Assembly (NCBI RefSeq): GCF_016907315.1
Contig: NZ_JAFBBS010000001.1
Span: 2,852,001 to 2,916,000, forward strand
Source of the DNA: Microbacterium esteraromaticum
GTDB lineage: Bacteria; Actinomycetota; Actinomycetes; Actinomycetales; Microbacteriaceae
Length of the DNA stretch: 64,000 bases
Direction of reading: 5' to 3'
Part shown: positions 45,029 through 51,418 of the stretch, piece by piece
Layout: each line of letters starts with the position of its first letter
Numbering within the stretch: the stretch's first letter is position 1
Notes under the pieces: model-generated
Databases searched by the model: none
Told to the model about the DNA's origin: nothing
What the model saw: the letters and a program-made list of their open reading frames with translations, nothing else
Made by a program: the position numbers and the translations under genes

Positions 45029-46935
45029 GCCTGCTCCTCGAAGATGGTGCGCCAGGAATCGTCGGACACGAGCTCCGGGAGGGCGGCGCGGTACTCGGAC
45101 TGCAGCTTGGACCAGTTGCGTCGGAGCTTTCGATGCAGCCTGATGCTCTCGGTCAGCATCCTGCGGTACTGGGCGCGGTCGCGAGTGTAGACGTTCTTGC
45201 CCGAACCGTCGGCCGAGCTCACCAGCACGCTGTCGTACCGTGGCACGCGCCACCAGTGCGCGTCTCCCTTGCCGAATTCCACCTCGGGCTGCATCCTGTT
45301 GGCGGGGTCCGGGGTGCGCAGCCAGTGCGCGAGCAGGGTCCGCAGGGTGAACCAGCGCAGCATCAGACCGGCCGGACTGTCGAACTCGTGCTGCTTCATC
45401 CGCTTGAAGACCTGCCGTCCCTTCCGCGAATGCAGCACGCGGCTCGGGTCGCGGTGCACGACGGTCTCGGGGAAGTCCGCTGCGAGCTTGCGCGCAGCAG
45501 GCATCGCGGTCGCGAGGTTCTGCTTCATGTGCGCCGGTCCCGACAGCACATCGTGCAGAGCGCGGGCTCGCAGCGCCACGGGGTAGTACTGCATCATCAT
45601 CAGGTGCTTGAGATCGACGCGGAGGCTGTGCTTGAGCAGCCGCCCGCCCTGCGGCGCATTGGAGTGGAGCAGCCCGGCGACGATGCGGTTGCGGGCGTGG
45701 AAATACGCCTGCCAGTCGATCGAATCGTCCTTGTTCACCCATGAGACGTGCCAGAGTGCGACACCGGGAAGCGAGACGGTCGGGAATCCGGCCGCTCCGG
45801 CTCTGAGACAGAACTCCGCATCGTCCCACTTGATGAAGGCGGGCAGCGAGAGCCCGACCTCGCGGATCGCGTCCAGCGGGATGAGGCACATCCACCAGCC
45901 GTTGTAGTCGGCATCCATCCGCATGTGCAGCAGCGGCGACTGGCGCAGGTTGGCGGCGCCGAAGTCGTGCGGCATCTTCTCCTGGTACAGGTTGCGCCAC
46001 ATGAACGGGTGCTCGTCCACGACCTCTGCCCAGCCGTGCAGCTTCGGGCGGTCGAGCAGGTCGAACATGTGCCCGCCGACGAGCACAGGGGTGGTCGCGT
46101 AGCGGGCGAAGACGATCGACCGCCGCAGCGACTCGGGCTCCAGGCGCACGTCGTCGTCAAGCAGCTGGACGAAATCGCTCTCGGGGCGCTGGAGGGTCTC
46201 GAGCATCGACCGTGCGAAGCCGCCTGAGCCGCCGAGGTTGGGCTGACGGATGACCTGCAGCGTCTCGCCGAGCCGCTCGGCGACGTCGTCGTAGCCGTCC
46301 TGCTCGGCCACGAGCTGAGTGCCCTGGTCGATGAGGAAAATGCGGTCGACGAACTCCAGTGCATCGGGCGATGCCGCCAGGGCGTTCAGCGTCTCGACGC
46401 AGTAGTCGGGCTTGTTGTAGGTGGTGATGCCGAGTGACGCCTTGCCGGCACGCGCCGGCTCCTGCTCGGTGGTCCACTGAGCGCCTTCGAGCACCGCGTG
46501 CTTCTCATCGGCGACCACATCGAACCAGATCCAGCCGCCGTCGCTGTACTCGGTGAGCGACAGGTCGAAGGAAGTCGTCGCGTGACCGGTCACCTCGCGC
46601 GTGTCGATGCGCTGCCGCACGCCCTGACCGTTCGAACGGTAGACGAGAACCGTGGCCGGTCCCGAGGTCTGGACGGTGAGGCGCACCTCGCGGACACCCG
46701 TCCAGTGCTGCCAGTACGAGGCCGGGAAGGCGTTGAAGTACGTGCCCAGCGACACTCGGCGGCCCGAGACGATGCGCGCGCGGTGACGACCGAGGATATT
46801 GCCCAGGTGCGCGCGGTTCGACACCCGCACGGGCTCTTCATCGATGACCGACCAGGTCTCGGGGTCCGCGTACAGGGGGAGCAGGTCGGGGTCGCGGTCG
46901 AGCGGGAAGACGACGTTCTGCAGCACGTGGGTCAC
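45025..46935 (-). CDS. glfT2: Galactofuranosyltransferase GlfT2-like (galactan polymerase)
   Basis: 636 residues, matching the 637-residue mycobacterial GlfT2. The N-terminal beta-rich domain has the signature SLGTYFNAFPASYWQHWT (residues 62-79). The GT-A domain has LGITTYNKPDYCVETL, NLGGSGGFARSML, the DDD metal site at 260-262, DADYNGWWMCLIP, FIKWDDAEF and WHVSWVNKDD, followed by the helical C-terminal domain. GlfT2 processively builds the beta-1,5/1,6 galactofuranan. GTG 46935 has a TAGGCT -10 box 8 bases upstream. First gene of the three-gene minus-strand run. Confidence 0.9.
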   Translation of the reverse strand: MTHVLQNVVFPLDRDPDLLPLYADPETWSVIDEEPVRVSNRAHLGNILGRHRARIVSGRRVSLGTYFNAFPASYWQHWTGVREVRLTVQTSGPATVLVYRSNGQGVRQRIDTREVTGHATTSFDLSLTEYSDGGWIWFDVVADEKHAVLEGAQWTTEQEPARAGKASLGITTYNKPDYCVETLNALAASPDALEFVDRIFLIDQGTQLVAEQDGYDDVAERLGETLQVIRQPNLGGSGGFARSMLETLQRPESDFVQLLDDDVRLEPESLRRSIVFARYATTPVLVGGHMFDLLDRPKLHGWAEVVDEHPFMWRNLYQEKMPHDFGAANLRQSPLLHMRMDADYNGWWMCLIPLDAIREVGLSLPAFIKWDDAEFCLRAGAAGFPTVSLPGVALWHVSWVNKDDSIDWQAYFHARNRIVAGLLHSNAPQGGRLLKHSLRVDLKHLMMMQYYPVALRARALHDVLSGPAHMKQNLATAMPAARKLAADFPETVVHRDPSRVLHSRKGRQVFKRMKQHEFDSPAGLMLRWFTLRTLLAHWLRTPDPANRMQPEVEFGKGDAHWWRVPRYDSVLVSSADGSGKNVYTRDRAQYRRMLTESIRLHRKLRRNWSKLQSEYRAALPELVSDDSWRTIFEEQA

Positions 46936-46943
46936 GAGGGGAA

Positions 46944-46949
46944 AGCCTA
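46944..46949 (-). promoter_or_regulatory. -10 box of glfT2, (near-)leaderless
   Basis: TAGGCT (minus strand) lies 8 bases before GTG 46935 and no Shine-Dalgarno site is visible, so ribosomes probably load at or next to the 5' end. Confidence 0.5.
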
Positions 46950-46994
46950 CCGGTCGCGCCTTGGGAACTCCGGTGACGGCCCGCCGTTCGCGGC

Positions 46995-48302
46995 TCAGCT
47001 GCGTCCGTGCTCCGGCCCGAGCGTCGGGATGGCACCGGTCTGCGCCGAGTCGATGCTCTCTCGCCACGATCGGGTCTGACCGGCGCGCAGGGCGCACAGG
47101 ACGAGCAGCAGCCAGCCGATCCCCGTGAGCGCGAAGCTCTCGAACATCGACTCGACGGCGAGGGTCATGAGCACCAGGGGCGTCCACGCGTAGAGGACCG
47201 AACGACGCACGCTGGCCACGAGCCATGAGCGCACGATCGCGACGCCTCCCAGTACGAGGAAGAGCGCAAGGCCGGCCCAGCCGAGCTGCAGCAGAGTGTC
47301 GAAGTAGGCGTTGAGCGCCGACTGGTGGTGGTCGGAGAGCTGGAAGTTGATGTACGTGAACGGGAATTCGCCGCGAGGCCAGGGGCCGAACCAGCCATAG
47401 CCGGTGATGGGCCGCTCGGCGATGAAGTCGAGCATCATGTTCCACAGGTCCGCGCGGGTCGAGAAGTCGGAGCCCGCGTCCAGAAGGCGGATGATCTGAT
47501 GCCGCAGCGCGAACGCGACGATCAGCCCGCCGACCACCAGGCCGCCCAGGACCCATTGCATGGCTGCGCGTCGATGGGCAGAGGTGTGCCGGACGATCGT
47601 CAGCGCGGTGGTGGCGACTCCCACTGCAGCGGCCAGCACGACGACCGAGGGCGATGCCGAGAGGAGGGCGAGGAATCCGCCCAGCGCGACCGACAGGATC
47701 CCTGCAACGCGGCCGATCGACTGAGTTCGCCACTCGATGACGAAGGTGATCAGCGCGACCACCGCGATGAACCCGAGCATGTTGCGGGTCCCGAAGACGC
47801 CCTGGATCGGGCCGCCGGCGGCGAGGTTGCCCTGGATCCCCAGCGCGGTGAACGGTGTGTCGAGCAGGATGCCCGAGAGTATCTCGAGACCGAGCGAGAT
47901 GCTCAGCAGCCAGCGGAGGGTGTCGCCGATGGCGCGGACCGTCTGCAGCGTGTCGCGCACATGACCGATCGTGATGGCGATCAGTGCGTAGCCGAGCAGC
48001 GTGATCCAGCCCGCGATCGTCCCGGTGCGATCAGACGACCACAGCGCACTGATCAGGGCGAGCATCAGGAAGCCGAGCAGCGACGTCGGCGCGAAGCGGA
48101 GCGGGGTCAGCTCCTCCCGGCGCACGACGAGCACCGCGAGACCGAGAAGCGCGAGGGTGCCGATGATCACGGCGAGGCTGACCGGCGACATCATCCGCTC
48201 GATGAGCGCCGAGGTGAACGCGGCGGTCAGGGCCGTGAGGGTGTAGGCACGCGCGAACAACGCCGTGCCGAGCAGCGAGACGACGTATCGCCGCGGCGTC
48301 AT
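46995..48302 (-). CDS. O-antigen ligase/polymerase-like membrane protein (Wzy/WaaL type)
   Basis: 435 residues with about 12 transmembrane helices. The large periplasmic loop near residues 260-330 holds STRADLWNMMLDFIAERPITGYGWFGPW and FQLSDHHQSALNAYFDTLLQLG; the R...H pattern (R in the TRADLW motif, H in DHHQS) is the hallmark of the O-antigen ligase family. Such enzymes polymerise or transfer lipid-linked glycans on the outer face. ATG 48302 overlaps the stop of the similar gene upstream. Paralogue of that gene. Confidence 0.87.
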   Translation of the reverse strand: MTPRRYVVSLLGTALFARAYTLTALTAAFTSALIERMMSPVSLAVIIGTLALLGLAVLVVRREELTPLRFAPTSLLGFLMLALISALWSSDRTGTIAGWITLLGYALIAITIGHVRDTLQTVRAIGDTLRWLLSISLGLEILSGILLDTPFTALGIQGNLAAGGPIQGVFGTRNMLGFIAVVALITFVIEWRTQSIGRVAGILSVALGGFLALLSASPSVVVLAAAVGVATTALTIVRHTSAHRRAAMQWVLGGLVVGGLIVAFALRHQIIRLLDAGSDFSTRADLWNMMLDFIAERPITGYGWFGPWPRGEFPFTYINFQLSDHHQSALNAYFDTLLQLGWAGLALFLVLGGVAIVRSWLVASVRRSVLYAWTPLVLMTLAVESMFESFALTGIGWLLLVLCALRAGQTRSWRESIDSAQTGAIPTLGPEHGRS

Positions 48303-49708
48303 GGCACCTGCCGCGACTGCGGACCGTGCGAGATGACAGGAGTGCGCTCGCCGACGCCGACGCCGATCAGAGGCACCGCCTTCATCTTGAACGACAGGAG
48401 GATGAGCAGCAGCCAGCCCCACAGCATGATCGGCGCCGATTCTGCGAGGCCCTCGACGAGCAGCACGGCCGCGAGCAGCACCGGCAGCAGAGACAGGGGG
48501 GAGTAGGGCCGTTCGGCGTCGAGGTCCCAGCGAGGACGGTCGACGGCGAAGAACCACGCGCGCCAGGTCAGCGCGAGCCAGGCGACGGCCATCAGGACCA
48601 CTCCCACCACGCCGAGCTGCAGGAAGACGTCGAGCCACATGTCATGGGCGTGGAAGACGCTGAGGCCATGGTTCAGGATCCATCCGTCGAACGCCGGATC
48701 CCAGGGCACCCACGGTGACGAGAAGCCGTTCCCGAGCACAGGGCGGGTGATCGCCCGATCCCATACGGCCTGCCAGATCTCGATGCGACCGGTCAGGTCG
48801 GATCCCTTGCCCAGCAGCGCAAGGAGGCTGTCGCGCAGCAGCACCGCTGCCGTCACGCCCACGGCCGCCACGACTCCGAAACCGAGGTACAGCAGACCGC
48901 GTCGCCGGGTGACACGGGCGACCAGCGCCGCGATCAGCACGGCGACGACCACGGCGATGCTCAGATACACCGTCGCCGAGGCCGCCTTGACCAGCAGCAC
49001 GACGGCCAGCGCGGCCCAGACGATCAGCATGGTGCGGCGGCGCACCTGCGTGGCGTAGAGCACGCCGAAGACGATCAGAGCGAAAAGGCACATCATTGCG
49101 AGGGTGTGGGCGTTGCCGACCACCCCCTGGATCCGTCCGCCGTCGAACAGGTTGCCGCGCACCCAGTAGAGGTGGGGATCGACCTTGCCGTCGGGGAGGT
49201 CGACGAAGTTGGGCAGCAGCGGGTGCCTGATCACCAGGGCCACCCACAGCTCGATCGCGAGCGAGAGACCGAGGATGAGCTTCAGCACGGTGGACAGGGC
49301 CCGCGCGATCTCCTGCCACGTGAGCATGGTCGCGATGAGCAGGGCCGTGACGGTGATGGCCGCGAGAAGCGACCAGGTGAGCAGGGTGGCCGTGGGCCAG
49401 CGGGACCACAGAGTGGAGACGAGGGCCAGGGCCGCATAGCCGAGCGCGGCCCACGGCAGCCGGCGCCAGGGGAATCTGGTCGGACGCTGCGCCACCACCG
49501 CGGGAACCCAGATCGCGAGCGCTCCTGCAGTGAGGATGGTGAGCAGGATGCCCGAGCCGACGGGTCCGACGAGGTTGTAGACGGCGGTGTGAGCGAAGAT
49601 GCAGAACAGCGAGAGCACGCTGTATGCGCGCACCATCAGGTGCGCGGTCGTCTCCCGCGGCGGCGCCGCAGGAAGAGCGGCGACTGGATGCTTGGTGTAC
49701 ACGGCCAT
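48299..49708 (-). CDS. O-antigen ligase/polymerase-like membrane protein (Wzy/WaaL type)
   Basis: 469 residues with about 12 transmembrane helices. The external loop carries TGRIEIWQAVWDRAITRPVLGNGF and LSVFHAHDMWLDVFLQLGVVG, the same R-x-x-x-W and H-x-H-D arrangement as the next gene, so the two are tandem paralogues sharing one message. One may polymerise repeat units and the other ligate them, or each may serve a different polymer. A TAGCCT box 7 bases before the ATG marks a leaderless start, divergent from manA. Confidence 0.87.
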   Translation of the reverse strand: MAVYTKHPVAALPAAPPRETTAHLMVRAYSVLSLFCIFAHTAVYNLVGPVGSGILLTILTAGALAIWVPAVVAQRPTRFPWRRLPWAALGYAALALVSTLWSRWPTATLLTWSLLAAITVTALLIATMLTWQEIARALSTVLKLILGLSLAIELWVALVIRHPLLPNFVDLPDGKVDPHLYWVRGNLFDGGRIQGVVGNAHTLAMMCLFALIVFGVLYATQVRRRTMLIVWAALAVVLLVKAASATVYLSIAVVVAVLIAALVARVTRRRGLLYLGFGVVAAVGVTAAVLLRDSLLALLGKGSDLTGRIEIWQAVWDRAITRPVLGNGFSSPWVPWDPAFDGWILNHGLSVFHAHDMWLDVFLQLGVVGVVLMAVAWLALTWRAWFFAVDRPRWDLDAERPYSPLSLLPVLLAAVLLVEGLAESAPIMLWGWLLLILLSFKMKAVPLIGVGVGERTPVISHGPQSRQVP

Positions 49709-49715
49709 CGGGTTC

Positions 49716-49721
49716 AGGCTA
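49716..49721 (-). promoter_or_regulatory. -10 box of the Wzy-type pair, leaderless
   Basis: TAGCCT (minus strand) lies 7 bases before ATG 49708. Confidence 0.55.
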
Positions 49722-49754
49722 TCGCGCCGAAGCGGCGTCGTACCTGTCTCGACC

Positions 49755-49760
49755 TACGCT
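49755..49760 (+). promoter_or_regulatory. -10 box of manA, leaderless
   Basis: TACGCT lies 6 bases before ATG 49767. Confidence 0.55.
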
Positions 49761-49766
49761 GGGATC

Positions 49767-50888
49767 ATGCTTCTCTCGATCGCGAATGACCCCCGTGACT
49801 ACGCCTGGGGCTCGACCACTCTGCTGGCTGCGCTCGAAGGGCGCGCACCCTCGGCATCCCCCGAAGCGGAGGTGTGGTTCGGAGACCACCCCGGCGATCC
49901 CGCCGACGTCAGCACGGGCGGCACCCTCGACGCCGTCACCGGCGGATCGCTGCCGTACCTCCTCAAGCTGCTCGCCGCCGCCGACCCGCTCTCGATCCAG
50001 GTGCACCCGACTCGTGAGCAGGCTCGCGAGGGGTTCGCCCGGGAGACCGGGATGGATGCCGGTGACCCTGCGCGCAACTACCGCGACGCGAATCACAAGC
50101 CCGAGCTCATCGTCGCGCTGAGCGACCGCTTCGAGGCGCTTGCGGGGCTCCGCCCGATAGCAGAGACCCAGCGGCTCCTGGCATCCCTTCCCGACTCGGA
50201 CGGCGCGCGCGAGGTGAGCGAGCGCCTCGGCGCGGGTGACGAGGCGACGGCGCTGCGTGCCACGATCGGCTGGCTGCTGTCTGGCGACGCCGCCGACGAG
50301 GTGGCGGAGATCATCGCCGGTCTGCGGGCAGCCGAATCGGCGGAGTTCGCCGACGCTCTGCACGCTCTGCGCGGAATCGCCGAGCGCTGCCCCGACGACC
50401 CGGGGGTGGTCGTTGCGATGCTGATGAACTTCGTGGTGCTGGCCCCCGGCGAGGCGATCTTCCTTCGAGCAGGGCTGCTGCACGCGTACGTGTCGGGTCT
50501 CGGCGTCGAGATCATGGCGGCCAGCGACAACGTGCTTCGTGGTGGACTGACGCCGAAGCACATCGACATCGACGAACTGCTCGCGATCGTCGACACCACC
50601 CCGGGCGTGGTGTCCGTGCAGCCGAGCAGCGGGGAGGTCACCACCTATGACGTGCCGGTGAGCGACTTCGCGCTGCGCCGTGTCCTCGTCGACGGCGAGT
50701 ACCGAGCTGAGGTCAGCGGACCCACGATGGTGCTCGCCACGCGCGGTGAGCTGACGGTCTCGGGAGTGTCCGACGCGGGTGTCCCCGTCGCTGTGGGCAG
50801 GGCGGTGTTCGCGACAGCAGACGAGCCCGAACTGCTGCTGCGCGGGACCGGGGAGGCATTCATCGCACAGCCGGGTGCCGTCGTCTGA
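49767..50888 (+). CDS. manA: Mannose-6-phosphate isomerase, type I
   Basis: 373 residues. ManA interconverts fructose-6-phosphate and mannose-6-phosphate, feeding GDP-mannose. Zn-site residues are in LSIQVHPT (Gln and His), NHKPELIVAL (Glu) and RAGLLHAYVSGLGVEIMAASDN (His); NVLRGGLTPKHID contains the catalytic arginine region. It begins MLLSIANDPRDYAWG, a normal family start. In actinobacteria manA is often near whiB, DUF3499 and the zincin-like gene, as here. Confidence 0.95.
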   Translation: MLLSIANDPRDYAWGSTTLLAALEGRAPSASPEAEVWFGDHPGDPADVSTGGTLDAVTGGSLPYLLKLLAAADPLSIQVHPTREQAREGFARETGMDAGDPARNYRDANHKPELIVALSDRFEALAGLRPIAETQRLLASLPDSDGAREVSERLGAGDEATALRATIGWLLSGDAADEVAEIIAGLRAAESAEFADALHALRGIAERCPDDPGVVVAMLMNFVVLAPGEAIFLRAGLLHAYVSGLGVEIMAASDNVLRGGLTPKHIDIDELLAIVDTTPGVVSVQPSSGEVTTYDVPVSDFALRRVLVDGEYRAEVSGPTMVLATRGELTVSGVSDAGVPVAVGRAVFATADEPELLLRGTGEAFIAQPGAVV

Positions 50889-50908
50889 GGGCCGCGACAC
50901 GCCGATGC

Positions 50909-50942
50909 AGGTTCAATGAACCTTAAACGCACCCTTGAGGGT
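50909..50942. promoter_or_regulatory. Two adjacent palindromes upstream of whiB
   Basis: AGGTTCA-A-TGAACCT (50909-50923) is a perfect 7-bp-arm palindrome; ACCCT-TG-AGGGT (50931-50942) has 5-bp arms. They lie between manA and the whiB promoter, just upstream of its -35 box, so they could be operators for whiB or a weak manA terminator. Confidence 0.5.
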
Positions 50943-50956
50943 TTACGATCCGCGAC

Positions 50957-50985
50957 TTGACCACGGCGAATGACACGGGTGTAAT
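50957..50985 (+). promoter_or_regulatory. whiB promoter, -35 and -10
   Basis: TTGACC (50957-50962), a 17-base spacer, then TGTAAT (50980-50985): five of six consensus bases in each box. This is the best housekeeping-type promoter in the window. It gives a leader of about 40 bases before ATG 51034, which has GGGAG at 51023-51027. Confidence 0.7.
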
Positions 50986-51033
50986 TAGTCGTGCACGGCC
51001 CGAGGGGGGCACGAGCAGGGTTGGGAGATCGAG

Positions 51034-51351
51034 ATGACGGGTTACCGGTCAGACGTTCCCGAGAATTGGTTCGTCGATCCAGTGAATCTCGGCGTGCCCG
51101 GCGTACGCCGAGCAGACGCCGAGGATGACGGCGCACTCGCATGGCAGGCGGACGCGCTCTGCGCGCAGACCGACCCCGAGGCGTTCTTCCCCGAGAAGGG
51201 CGGCTCGACGCGAGATGCCAAGCGCATCTGCACGTCATGCGACGTACGGGGCGAGTGCCTCGAGTACGCGCTGAACAACGACGAGCGCTTCGGCATCTGG
51301 GGCGGTCTGAGCGAGCGCGAGCGCCGCAAGCTCAAGCGCCGCGCAAGCTGA
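51034..51351 (+). CDS. whiB: WhiB-family iron-sulfur transcription regulator (WhiB/WhmD type)
   Basis: 105 residues. The four cluster-binding cysteines are C43, C66, C69 and C75 (C-x22-C-x2-C-x5-C), the GIWGG turn is at 87-91, and a basic tail (RERRKLKRRAS) forms the DNA-contacting helix. The N-terminal NWFVDPVNLGVPG segment and the position next to manA, the zincin-like gene and DUF3499 match WhiB2/WhmD, needed for septation in mycobacteria and Streptomyces. WhiB proteins act with the housekeeping sigma factor. It has a strong conventional promoter and leader, unlike most neighbours. Confidence 0.95.
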   Translation: MTGYRSDVPENWFVDPVNLGVPGVRRADAEDDGALAWQADALCAQTDPEAFFPEKGGSTRDAKRICTSCDVRGECLEYALNNDERFGIWGGLSERERRKLKRRAS

Positions 51352-51358
51352 CGGCTTC

Positions 51359-51392
51359 GCGGGCGCGCCGAGTCCGATGACCGGCGCCCCGC
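51359..51392 (+). terminator. Hairpin after whiB
   Basis: GCGGG and GCGCCG, separated by one bulged C, pair with CGGCGCCCCGC around an 11-base loop, 7 bases after the whiB stop. Confidence 0.5.
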
Positions 51393-51403
51393 GCATGCCT
51401 GTC

Positions 51404-51409
51404 TAGGCT
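51404..51409 (+). promoter_or_regulatory. -10 box of the large GT2 gene
   Basis: TAGGCT lies 9 bases before ATG 51419; expected transcription start is within two or three bases of the ATG. Confidence 0.45.
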
Positions 51410-51418
51410 GGCTCTGCC

